Below, piece after piece: positions 29,193 to 37,352 of a stretch of DNA of 64,000 nucleotides; the first letter of the stretch is position 1; each line of letters starts with the position of its first letter. The DNA lies in contig JABFSH010000028.1 of NCBI GenBank assembly GCA_013140705.1, positions 1 through 64,000 on the forward strand, in the 5' to 3' direction. The translations under genes were made by a program, and so were the position numbers. The notes under the pieces are model-generated. The model was not told where the DNA came from and did not search any database. It was given only the letters and a program-made list of their open reading frames with translations. This DNA comes from Methylococcaceae bacterium. Its GTDB lineage: Bacteria; Pseudomonadota; Gammaproteobacteria; Methylococcales; Methylomonadaceae.

Positions 29193-29250
29193 CTGTTTCA
29201 TTATGTTTCATTGAAACATAATTATGTATCAATGAAACATAATGAAACAG
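29193..29250. promoter_or_regulatory. 22-bp perfect inverted repeat, probable enhancer-binding site
   Basis: The arms 29193-29214 and 29229-29250 are perfect complements, separated by 14 bases. Each arm holds two copies of tgtttca (or tgaaaca), giving an array of four half-sites. Its place 110-130 bases upstream of a sigma-54 promoter is that of an activator binding site. FisR, a sigma-54 activator responding to sulfane sulfur, controls pdo-sqr genes in other proteobacteria and is the obvious candidate (established for those hosts, inferred here). No such regulator gene is in this window. Confidence 0.7.
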
Positions 29251-29709
29251 TTGAAACACCATTAATACGTTACTTCACTGAAGTATCGCCCTTTTGAGAA
29301 CAAGTCGGGATTAACAACATTAATCGCTACGGTTCTATCCGTAGGCATGACTAATCGAGGCAGCAGGATTAATGAATCTGGATGGGGCATTCAACAGTGT
29401 TAATCGGCTTCCAAAAATTATCAGTACGCCGCAGGGCAATTAAAATGCAATGCCTGCCGCTTATCTAATTGTTTTAAATACATTTTATTTATTATTGGTT
29501 TGTTGCTACGTGCTGAAATCGTCATAATACTGGCATATATTGGAAGCAGTTTTACACACGTAGATTCCCTAGTTTTGATTAAATAATGCTTTTGGTTGTC
29601 CGTTCATTTACACTGAACTCATAAATACAAACTAGGCGACAAACTATAACTCTTTTGCCCTTGATACATTTTTTTCAATTTCCCCCTATTCAATTAACGG
29701 ACTTTTCCA
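29251..29709. other. Intergenic region, nothing recognised
   Basis: This AT-rich divergent region lies between the persulfide dioxygenase regulatory repeat and the SHOCT gene. I see no gene and no further clear repeat; the promoter of the rightward gene must lie here but was not resolved. Confidence 0.4.
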
Positions 29710-30576
29710 ATGAGACAGCTTACGCCTGAAGGCCAGCAACTGATTAACAATCTTGCACAACGTTATAACTTTAGCCCTGATGCCGTATTCTGCATGCTGC
29801 AGTCGGTCATCAATGGTAACGGCTCTATGGCACAGTTTAATCATCGAGAATTTGGAGGCTCAGGCCAATGGATGAAAGGTGGCATGATTATGCTGGGAGA
29901 CATGTTCAATCATTACTTGAAAAACAGTGTCGCCGGACTGTGTCAGGAACTCTCTACTCTGGTTGCCAATCAACCGAACCTCATTCAAGAGGGCAATTTT
30001 CAGTCACAAAACCAGGGCACCCAGCAACAAAGCAACGGGGGAAACAATTTTTCTACCAGCGGTCAACAACAAAATAGTTCCGGTCCTATGGGTCCTGTCA
30101 GCTTGTTTGTGCCGCCAGCGACCGGTAGTTCAGGAAACTGGTGGCCCGCAGGACTGCAATTTCCTAACAGTACAGGTGCTCAGAATAACGTGCGTTATGC
30201 TTATTTTGCGACCATTCGGCGCTTAGCGATCGAAGTCAATGGGCATGTGACACTTTACGATACACTCGATCATCAGATTGGTGGCTTTTCGCAACAACAG
30301 TCAGTAGGTGGCTCTATAACTTTTACCAGTCAATATGGCTTGGTCGATGTAAAAACATTACCCATCATTTCTATCGACAATGAACCGGTGCATGCACCGG
30401 TTCAATCGCAACCCACCCACTTCAACATTCAGCCCAGCCCTGTGACTACGCAAATGGTAAATCAGGAATCCGATATTTTCAGCGCTATCGAGAAATTAGC
30501 CCAGCTGAAAGAAAAAGGTATATTGTCGGATGATGAGTACAGTGTTAAAAAAGCTGAACTGCTGGCCAGGTTATAA
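29710..30576 (+). CDS. SHOCT-domain protein with Gln/Asn-rich linker
   Basis: The 288-residue product has three parts. An N-terminal domain (about 1-95) holds a conserved-looking LTPEGQQLINNLAQRYNFS segment. A low-complexity Gln/Asn/Gly/Ser stretch follows at about 98-140. Then a beta-rich middle domain (NVRYAYFATIRRLAIEVNGHVTLYDTLDHQIGGF) leads to a C-terminal SHOCT motif (DIFSAIEKLAQLKEKGILSDDEY...KKAELLARL). SHOCT motifs usually mediate oligomerisation. There is no signal peptide or membrane segment. Function unknown. Confidence 0.75.
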   Translation: MRQLTPEGQQLINNLAQRYNFSPDAVFCMLQSVINGNGSMAQFNHREFGGSGQWMKGGMIMLGDMFNHYLKNSVAGLCQELSTLVANQPNLIQEGNFQSQNQGTQQQSNGGNNFSTSGQQQNSSGPMGPVSLFVPPATGSSGNWWPAGLQFPNSTGAQNNVRYAYFATIRRLAIEVNGHVTLYDTLDHQIGGFSQQQSVGGSITFTSQYGLVDVKTLPIISIDNEPVHAPVQSQPTHFNIQPSPVTTQMVNQESDIFSAIEKLAQLKEKGILSDDEYSVKKAELLARL

Positions 30577-31107
30577 GTTATATCACCCTCACAAATACGT
30601 AGGGCGATTGATGTCAACAAGAGTTTATTGATTAAATCAATTTGACTATTTGGGTAGGATTGTGGATTTCCTTGACGGGGAGTCTTACAACCCCCACTTA
30701 AGCCTGAGCTGAATCGGGAAATTTATACCTGCAAAACACTGCGTCATAATTGCTGCACCGGGAAGTCGAGGAGGTTGAAAATATCCATCGTCAATTGAGG
30801 CCGACAAAACATTTTCTGTTTATACCCACATTAAATTCACTATCGATCCATTCGTCAGACATACGATCATAAAGCGGGTCGCGACGGATCAACCCGGCCT
30901 GCCTTCAAAAATTGGGCAAGCTATTCTCCAAAAGCTTTTCAACGATGAAAGGAACTACCCATCAATGGCGGTCGTAAGCTGTACTGGGTTGTAAACAGGT
31001 GCTATAAAAACTGCGGCAAATAGAGTACCTTGATGTGTTGCTTGAGCTTCAACCGCCAGGTTTTTTTTCATTTGCTCAGCTTATCTGCTAAACCTGACTA
31101 TTCCGAT
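30577..31107. other. Intergenic region with an unassigned open stretch
   Basis: No gene with a start codon is supported. On the plus strand about 30797-30993 stays open for some 65 codons without an ATG (giving for instance ...HIKFTIDPFVRHTIIKRVA), and the reverse strand is also open there. It may be the remains of a lost gene; no family was recognised. Confidence 0.3.
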
Positions 31108-32436
31108 ATGCAAAAAGACTCAGCCGACAAACACACTAATAGCCCGCATAATGTGCTTGATATACTGCTCAAGCACAAATTGATTGCCGATTTAGTACAT
31201 AAACAGGATATGCCTCACCATGATCTGGTAGAAACGCTGGTTCACAAAGAACACATGGTGCAATTGCAGCAGATACTGAATAATTTAACAACTGCGGAAA
31301 TCACCGATATTCTGGAAAATTTACCACCGGACGATCAATTGCTTATCTGGGAGCAACTGGATGATGTCCATAAGCAACCGGTTCTCCGAGATGCCCCGAC
31401 TTCCATCCTGCAAACGCTTGGCAGGCAGGCCTACAAAGTCGAAAAATCGCGGGTCAAAGCGTTTGCCTTGCAGGAGGGTCGTTTGCTGGAGATTTCAATA
31501 ACTTCTTCACAAGATTTGATTGAGGCCAAACCCATTTGGATAGATCTGGTTGCACCGAAATTTGAGGATCGAAAGTGGCTTGGCGATATTTTCGGGATAG
31601 AATTTCCTGACCCGGATAAATTGAGCGATCTGGAGTCAAGCGCCCGGTTTTATGTGGAAGAAAATGGTGAAATTCACTTGCATTCGGATTTCTTGCTGGA
31701 CAAGGATGACGTGTCACGCAACGTCGTTGTCGCTTTTATCCTGTATCAGGATATTTTGTTTTCTATTCGCAAGGAAGAGTTACCGGTTTTCCGGCTTCAG
31801 CGTTTACGCGCCTTAACTCAACACAATTATGTTTCTGGCTCAAGAGATATGTTGCTCGATCTCTATGCCGCCAATGCCGAATATTCAGCCGGGGCCCTGG
31901 AAGATGTTTATCTGGCGTTGGAAGTTGTTGGCAATCATGTTCTGAGTAAACAAATGAGCGATGAAGAAGCCGCCAGTATATTGAATGACATTGCTCAGGA
32001 AGAGGATCTGAACGGGCGGATTCGCCGGAATGTCATGGATACGCGGCGTGCTGTTTCATTTCTGATGCGTAGCAAGTTTCTTGCAAAAGACCAACTGGAG
32101 TACTCCCAACAGATTCTGCGTGATATCGAATCGTTGGACGGACACACTGCATTTCTTTTCGACAAAATCAACTTTCTGATGGATGCTTCCGTGGGCTTCA
32201 TCAATATCAACCAGAACAAGGTCATCAAGCGTTTGACGGTAGTCAGTGTCGTTTTTATGCCTCTCAATATTTTAGCTGGCATCGGTGGTATGTCCGAATT
32301 CTCAATGATGACGCAAGGGATACCCTGGCCCCTCTCTTACAGTATTTTTACCATTGGATTGGTAGTGATCGGCTGGCTGACTTATGCCATTTTGCGGTTA
32401 CTTGAAAATCGCGAGCACGGTAAGTCTTTAAAATGA
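31108..32436 (+). CDS. CorA-like divalent cation transporter with MgtE-N-like domain
   Basis: The product has about 442 residues from the ATG at 31108 (the frame is open from 31030). The N-terminal part (LVHKEHMVQLQQILNNLTTAEITDILENLPPDD) resembles the MgtE N domain. The rest follows CorA: cytoplasmic alpha/beta domain, long stalk helix and two C-terminal membrane segments (LTVVSVVFMPLNILAGIGG; WPLSYSIFTIGLVVIGWL). At the pore mouth the usual Gly-Met-Asn is Gly-Met-Ser (GGMSEFSMMT). The ion may therefore differ from Mg2+. Confidence 0.85.
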   Translation: MQKDSADKHTNSPHNVLDILLKHKLIADLVHKQDMPHHDLVETLVHKEHMVQLQQILNNLTTAEITDILENLPPDDQLLIWEQLDDVHKQPVLRDAPTSILQTLGRQAYKVEKSRVKAFALQEGRLLEISITSSQDLIEAKPIWIDLVAPKFEDRKWLGDIFGIEFPDPDKLSDLESSARFYVEENGEIHLHSDFLLDKDDVSRNVVVAFILYQDILFSIRKEELPVFRLQRLRALTQHNYVSGSRDMLLDLYAANAEYSAGALEDVYLALEVVGNHVLSKQMSDEEAASILNDIAQEEDLNGRIRRNVMDTRRAVSFLMRSKFLAKDQLEYSQQILRDIESLDGHTAFLFDKINFLMDASVGFININQNKVIKRLTVVSVVFMPLNILAGIGGMSEFSMMTQGIPWPLSYSIFTIGLVVIGWLTYAILRLLENREHGKSLK

Positions 32437-33129
32437 CAGAAGCATACTCGTAGTCATTTAACTATTTGGAGTTTTGGCGCGAGACTACATTGAAACGAAA
32501 TTCTCATAACAAAATACAGTTTGGAAGTTGGTGGGGCTGGAAAGGAAAAGTTGGTGAATTCCACCCGACAACCGCTCCTTGATACCCAACTTATTCAATT
32601 TGCGCAATGCAACGTCGATGCTGTATCGGCAGGGTTAAATAACCAGTCCGTGGACTTAAGTGAGCTCCAGACCAATCTTCGACGGGTAAAGATTGGTCTG
32701 AATGAAATCGTCCATGCGAATCCGATAAAGTGGTACGTCCAATTTTTTTAGCCGCTTCAAGGCACTGGTTTTAAGTCAATGATCTCTCATGCACTCGCCT
32801 ATGTTCAATGGATGTGCGGGGTGTCGTATCAACGGCAAAACATGAACCCTTTTTCGTGGGTATGCTATAACTAATCATGGTCATCATAAAAATTGATGAC
32901 AAAGAAGTTGGCCAGAATGTTTGGTCTAACTTTTGTTTTTTAACAAGCTGACAGCGGATAAAAAAATTCTAATTTCCTACATAACTCATTGACCTGGCAT
33001 ATCCTTTGTTTGCGGATCAAAGCCCGCAAGTCATAAAAATTGCTTTCAAGTAGCCATGGAAGGTTTGTCGGGGCTGGATTAATGCATGCATGCCGAACCG
33101 AGGCAAACCTGGTATAACGATACAAATAA
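32437..33129. other. Intergenic region, no clear gene
   Basis: Open stretches occur on both strands near 32521-32751, but I recognise nothing in them. An 11-bp inverted repeat (agaccaatctt / aagattggtct, about 32668-32699) is present without a T-run. The stretch ends in ataa at the left edge of the MITE-like element. Confidence 0.35.
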
Positions 33130-33320
33130 GGGAACCCCTAAAGATTATTCGTTCATGCTTCGACAAGCTCAGCACGAACGGATAAGCAGCTGATTTAACT
33201 AAACACCCGTTCGCACTCGACTGCATGGATCCAGGAGGTAGAGCACCGACAGTAGGCGCTTTAAGCGACGCATGGAGCAGTTGCCGAGAGCTTGTCGAAG
33301 TGCAATTTTTAGAGGTTCCC
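33130..33320. mobile_element. MITE-like element, copy A
   Basis: This 191-bp element has imperfect inverted ends: gggaacccctaaagatt on the left and, read inward from the right, gggaacctctaaaaatt. It is flanked by a direct 4-bp duplication ataa (33126-33129, 33321-33324). A second inverted pair inside (cttcgacaagctc / gagcttgtcgaag) makes it strongly foldable. The first 70 bases align closely with copy B at 36291. No coding sequence is inside. Confidence 0.75.
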
Positions 33321-33418
33321 ATAAATGTATTCAGCATTAGAGCCAGCAGCTCGACACAGGTCAGAGCGGTTTGAGGTTTCTATCCGTCTCTGTCAATAAT
33401 TACAGAGGTAATATTGCT

Positions 33419-33826
33419 ATGTCTTTAATCACTTGGAGCGACCAGCTTTCAGTTGGTATAACAGAAATCGATGAACAGCATCAAAAACTTGTTCAACTTA
33501 TTAACGGCCTACATAATCATATGGTTGCAGGCGATGCCAAGGACATCATGAGTAAGGTACTCGATAGAGTGGTTCAGTACACAGGATTCCACTTTGAAAC
33601 GGAGGAAAAATTGATGCAGGAGTATGACTACCCAGCCTCGGCAAAGCATAAGCATGAGCATGCTGACCTAGTCAATACCGCTGTTGATCTGCAGCATAAA
33701 CTAAAGAGCGGAAATGCCCATATCACAATGGAAACCATGCATTTTTTACAAGACTGGCTCCAACACCATATACTCGGGTCAGATAAGGCATTTGCCGACT
33801 TTCTCAAATCCAAAGGGGTTAACTAA
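33419..33826 (+). CDS. Bacteriohemerythrin
   Basis: This 135-residue single-domain O2-binding di-iron protein has the full ligand set: His in ITWSDQLSVGITEIDEQHQKL, His and Glu in YTGFHFETEEKLM, His residues in HKHEHADLV, and His-His plus Asp in WLQHHILGSDKAF. The start is the ATG at 33419, giving MSLITWSD; the frame is open upstream to 33371. In methanotrophs such proteins are abundant and proposed to deliver O2 to membrane oxidases; no partner is adjacent here. Confidence 0.95.
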   Translation: MSLITWSDQLSVGITEIDEQHQKLVQLINGLHNHMVAGDAKDIMSKVLDRVVQYTGFHFETEEKLMQEYDYPASAKHKHEHADLVNTAVDLQHKLKSGNAHITMETMHFLQDWLQHHILGSDKAFADFLKSKGVN

Positions 33827-34173
33827 CCCAAAAGTCAAAATTGAATCCCATAAAATGAGGATGGATAAATTACACCCCCGTTTTTCAAGCTATCCACCGC
33901 CGCATAGGTAACTCTCAATCAAGACTACCTAATACGAGCAGAGATAGGATCTTTGAATATTCAAGCGGTTTACACACCAGAGCCGGATAAGTTAGAGGTA
34001 TGACGTCCGGCTTTTGTTTGCAGATGAACTGATGTCTATGAATACCACTAAACCCGGCAATTGGCACCATCCGTTATGATCGGATTGGCGCGATCTAATT
34101 CTACTTTAAAGCATCCATGCTCATGATCTATCTGCTTGTTTCGATTCCGGCAGTAGCAACAACGGCGACAGAA
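33827..34173. other. Intergenic region between convergent genes
   Basis: This lies between the bacteriohemerythrin gene and the 3' end of the alcohol dehydrogenase gene. A short match to the IS701-type end (attctacttt, about 34099-34108) is too short to call. No gene was found. Confidence 0.4.
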
Positions 34174-35367
34174 TTAAAGGCGCTGCACTAGGATGTCATT
34201 AATCTCGGCATCCGTCAGCACAATGGGGTTGGTTTGCATACTACTGCCTCGGCTATTCGCGACGATCAACGGGAAATCCTCTGTGGAAATGCCATAGCTA
34301 TGGAGTCTGGGAAGTTGCAGTCGTTCGCTCCAATCGGCCAGCAGAGCAATTAACAAGGCGTGAGCCCTTATATCATCAACCTCAGTTTGACCAGTCAATA
34401 ACCTTCCGACTTGCGCGTATTTAACCAGAGCCGGATTGTGCTGCTCGCGTTCCTGCATTGCCTTGATGTTGACTTTGGTAGCAGTAGCTACCAACGTGCC
34501 GCAGACAACGCCGTGGGGAATGGGGAAATAAGCGCCCAATGGCGAAGCCAAACCATGTACCGATCCTAAGCCTACCTGAGCCAAGGTGATGCCTGAAAGC
34601 AGGGCAGCGTAGGCCATGGCGCCACGCCCGTGACTTGCGGACGGTTCGTTGCCTTCCCAGGCTGCAAAAAGCCCGTCTTTAACGGCTGACATGCCGCTCC
34701 AGGCCAGTGCGTCAATAAACGGGTTAGCCTTGATTGAGACATAGGACTCCAGCAATTGAGTAAATGCGTCCATGCCATCGGCAGCCACCAGTTCGCGGGG
34801 GCAAGTCGCTAACAATTCGGGGTCAATCACAGCGTATTCGGGTATTAGACACTCATCACGGAAGGACTTCTTGAAGCCGTCGCGGCCTTGTACACTTAAT
34901 ACCGAGTTTTTTGTTGCCTCGCTGCCGGTCCCTGCTGTAGTGGGCACGGCGATGAAAGGGGTGCTGGGGCCATGGTAAGCGATGTTTTTGCCCACACCTT
35001 CAAGGTGATCCATTACCGAATTACCGTGCGGCAACAATCCGGCTATCGCTTTGGCGGCATCGAGCACACTACCGCCACCAATGGCGATGACCACGTCAAT
35101 TGCTTCACCACGAAACCGGCTCACGGCCTCATCCACCAGCGTCGGGGATGGCTCACCCGAGACGGTAAAGTGCAGCCACGATATACCCTTCGCTTCCAGC
35201 AACTGGATGAATGCCGGCCAGCGGGGAGTCGCACAAAAGGATTGTTTACCGGTTATCAGCAAGGCAGTACGACCATAAGTTGATGCCAACGCGGGTACAT
35301 CACTGATACGACCGTTGCCAAAGCTAATGCGAGGCAAGCGCGATATGGAAAATTGGGTCAATTGCAT
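34174..35367 (-). CDS. Iron-containing (group III) alcohol dehydrogenase
   Basis: The 397-residue NAD(P)-dependent dehydrogenase has the nucleotide site IGGGSVLDAAKAIAG (near residue 97), VPTTAGTGSEATKNSV, and the metal ligands Asp in AADGMDAFTQLLESY with the His residues in SVHGLASPLGAYFPIPHGVVCG. The substrate is unknown. It is 6 bases downstream of a small monooxygenase-fold gene on the same strand and probably cotranscribed, so the pair may act on one aldehyde, ketone or quinone metabolite. Confidence 0.92.
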   Translation of the reverse strand: MQLTQFSISRLPRISFGNGRISDVPALASTYGRTALLITGKQSFCATPRWPAFIQLLEAKGISWLHFTVSGEPSPTLVDEAVSRFRGEAIDVVIAIGGGSVLDAAKAIAGLLPHGNSVMDHLEGVGKNIAYHGPSTPFIAVPTTAGTGSEATKNSVLSVQGRDGFKKSFRDECLIPEYAVIDPELLATCPRELVAADGMDAFTQLLESYVSIKANPFIDALAWSGMSAVKDGLFAAWEGNEPSASHGRGAMAYAALLSGITLAQVGLGSVHGLASPLGAYFPIPHGVVCGTLVATATKVNIKAMQEREQHNPALVKYAQVGRLLTGQTEVDDIRAHALLIALLADWSERLQLPRLHSYGISTEDFPLIVANSRGSSMQTNPIVLTDAEINDILVQRL

Positions 35368-35373
35368 GCGGCT

Positions 35374-35670
35374 CTACTCTTTCGGAAAAAGGCCTTCGTA
35401 TAGGACGCCCTGCCGGGGTTTCGCCATCCACGAAGCCACTGTATCGCGCCAGGTTAAATAGTGGGTTGTTTGCTTATGGGCGGCCGCCGCCTCGGCAGAG
35501 ACATATGCTTCATAAAGAATGAAGTGGTCGGGGTTATCGGGTGATTGCAGCACGTCAAAACGCCGGTTTCCGGGTTCCTGGAGGGATGCTTCCTGGTTGA
35601 GCCGCGTAGCTGCAATAAATTCTGCTCGATGAGCAGGGTAGACTTCAACATGGACCAAGGTAACGTGCAC
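35374..35670 (-). CDS. Antibiotic biosynthesis monooxygenase (ABM)-fold protein
   Basis: The 98-residue ferredoxin-like protein has the family pattern: VTLVHVEVYPAHRAEFI at the N terminus, NQEASLQEPGNRRFDVLQS, FILYEAYVS, then HKQTTHYLTWRDTV. Related proteins include quinol monooxygenases and LsrG. It is the first gene of a two-gene unit with the Fe-ADH. Confidence 0.88.
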   Translation of the reverse strand: MHVTLVHVEVYPAHRAEFIAATRLNQEASLQEPGNRRFDVLQSPDNPDHFILYEAYVSAEAAAAHKQTTHYLTWRDTVASWMAKPRQGVLYEGLFPKE

Positions 35671-35954
35671 GGCGGTTCCTCATATACTAGGGATGTTAAT
35701 TCTATTATACTTCACGCGACAGAGTTTCCGGTTTATGAATATAACTGGAACTTTAGATCGCTCAAAGGTAGCATTAGGTTTTTGAGTAGGTAGTGAAGTT
35801 GCCGCGAACGCTGTGGATCGTGATTTGATGGTTTATTTCTGGTCGATCTGGCGATTCGTTTGCTAATTGATAACTTTCAAATAAAAAAACAATTTTCTTC
35901 GGAAGGCAAATTGACGATTTATCAGGCCCCTCTTTTAATTGAGAAAAATTTATA

Positions 35955-36290
35955 ATGGATACATACCCTCAAAAAACTTGTTCGATCGACCGTTTACTCA
36001 CTCAACCAAAACTGATAGCTGCTGCAAAAGCAGGCATAAAAACCCAGCAGCGCCGTGATGGCGTTTATGGCTGGCCCGGAGAAGAATTTGCGCTGGACGG
36101 CATGGTTTTTGTCATAACCGAATTAACGCGTCAGAGTTTAGGGGATATGACTGATGAACATGCCAAAGCTGAAGGGTTTCCTGATCTTGTAACCTATAAG
36201 GACATAATCATAAAAATGCATGCTGGCATGACCTGGAATATCGAACACTTGGTCTGGGTGCATGCATTTGCTGCTAAGGAGAACACTTAA
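35955..36290 (+). CDS. ASCH/PUA-like domain protein
   Basis: The 111-residue protein has the ASCH-type features KAGIKTQQRRDG (basic, near residue 28), WPGEEFALDGMVFVITELTRQSLGDMTDEHAKAEGF and a C-terminal TWNIEHLVWVHAF. ASCH domains have a PUA-like fold thought to bind RNA. No partner gene is adjacent. A MITE-like element begins right at its stop codon and may supply its 3' end. Confidence 0.75.
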   Translation: MDTYPQKTCSIDRLLTQPKLIAAAKAGIKTQQRRDGVYGWPGEEFALDGMVFVITELTRQSLGDMTDEHAKAEGFPDLVTYKDIIIKMHAGMTWNIEHLVWVHAFAAKENT

Positions 36291-36409
36291 GGGAACCTCT
36301 AATAATTATCCACTCATGCTTCGACAAGCGCAGCACGAGCGTATAAGTCGCTGATTTAAAAGACTACCGTCTGCACTGAGCTTGTCGAAGTGCAATTTTT
36401 AGAGGTCCC
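36291..36409. mobile_element. MITE-like element, copy B
   Basis: This 119-bp copy has ends gggaacctctaataatt (left) and, inward from the right, gggacctctaaaaattg. Target duplications are cttaa at 36286-36290 and 36410-36414. It contains cttcgacaag on the left and cttgtcgaag on the right, as in copy A (33130-33320). Inserted at TTAA, it overlaps the region directly after the ASCH stop codon. Confidence 0.75.
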
Positions 36410-36566
36410 CTTAAAATATGCAATATTCTGCGCCGCAGAGCATTAATCAAAACCTCTTCTTCTCAGGTCATTAACAATCAAAGATGGCCAGTATTTTTCC
36501 CATGAACTGAAAACTTCGGGTCAGATAAGAATCCCATGTGCCCGACACACGAAAGATAAACTGACA

Positions 36567-37061
36567 ATGAACGAAAAAGAAAACCAGATCGACAGGGCAA
36601 GGGCTTTACGGAACTTAATTGCTTCGCAGCAAACACTGCTGCTGTCAACAGCCTCAGTAGCCAATGTTCCTGACCTTAGCTACGCACCCTATGTAAGAGA
36701 TCAGTCCGGATGTTTCTATATCCTTGTCAGCGAACTCGCCGCTCATACCGCCAATTTGCTGAATAACCCGCAGGCCTCAGTGATGATTATTCGCCCTGAA
36801 TCCGAATCGGGCAATCTGTTTGCACGTGAGCGAGCGGTATTCAATTGCATTGCCATGGAACTTCAGCGCGATCACCAGGATTACAATACGCAGTTATTGG
36901 CGCTACAGGATAAGTTTGGCGAAATTGTCAGGCTACTACGCTCGTTATCGGATTTTCACATAGTTGCCTTATACCCGAAAAGCGGCCGATATGTTGCAGG
37001 TTTTGGCCTGGCTTACACTATTAATATCAACGATGGTTCCTTATCTATCTTAAATAACTGA
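36567..37061 (+). CDS. HugZ-like haem-utilisation / pyridoxamine oxidase-fold protein
   Basis: The 164-residue split-barrel protein has RALRNLIASQQTLLLST at the N terminus, ASVANVPDLSYAPYVRD, and FYILVSELAAHTANLLNNP near 55-73, ending with FHIVALYPKSGRYVAGFGLAY. That ending is the HugZ-type haem-contact region. Related proteins bind or degrade haem. It lacks the extra C-terminal domain of longer HugZ proteins, so activity is uncertain. Confidence 0.82.
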   Translation: MNEKENQIDRARALRNLIASQQTLLLSTASVANVPDLSYAPYVRDQSGCFYILVSELAAHTANLLNNPQASVMIIRPESESGNLFARERAVFNCIAMELQRDHQDYNTQLLALQDKFGEIVRLLRSLSDFHIVALYPKSGRYVAGFGLAYTININDGSLSILNN

Positions 37062-37352
37062 TGTTTCGCACTGTCCGCGAAAAGTTTAACAGACACGAAA
37101 AAGTTTCCTGCCGCAATCCGCATTCAGTTCCTGCATCTTAGCCATTTCTTTCGTGTATTTTGTGAATATTGATCGCGTGCAAAATCCGTTAAGATGGTTT
37201 TGCATGCTTTTGCAACTGTACATTTATTGCCGTCTATCCGACGGCAAGCTGACATGATCCTATTTACACTTGAAAATCTTATTGCAAGGTTTCTGCAATA
37301 AGGGTATTAATAGTGTCGTAAGCATCCAGAAAACATTAGAACTGGGCCAAAA
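37062..37352. other. Upstream region of the hox operon with two hairpins
   Basis: There is no gene. Two small perfect inverted repeats are present: gccgtc-tatcc-gacggc (37229-37245) and cttattgca-aggtttc-tgcaataag (37278-37302), the second about 50 bases before hoxF. They could be an operator or attenuator; neither has a T-run. I found no sigma-54 consensus here. Confidence 0.4.

Noticed and set aside
32521-32751. Plus-strand 76-codon frame after corA
   Set aside because: No recognisable domain, no ribosome-binding site, and the reverse strand is equally open.
34099-34108. Match to the IS701-type end (attctacttt)
   Set aside because: Only about ten bases match and no partner end or target duplication is nearby.
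37062-37352. Sigma-54 promoter for hoxF, as in some hydrogenase operons
   Set aside because: No TGGCAC-N5-TTGC match was found in either orientation by eye.
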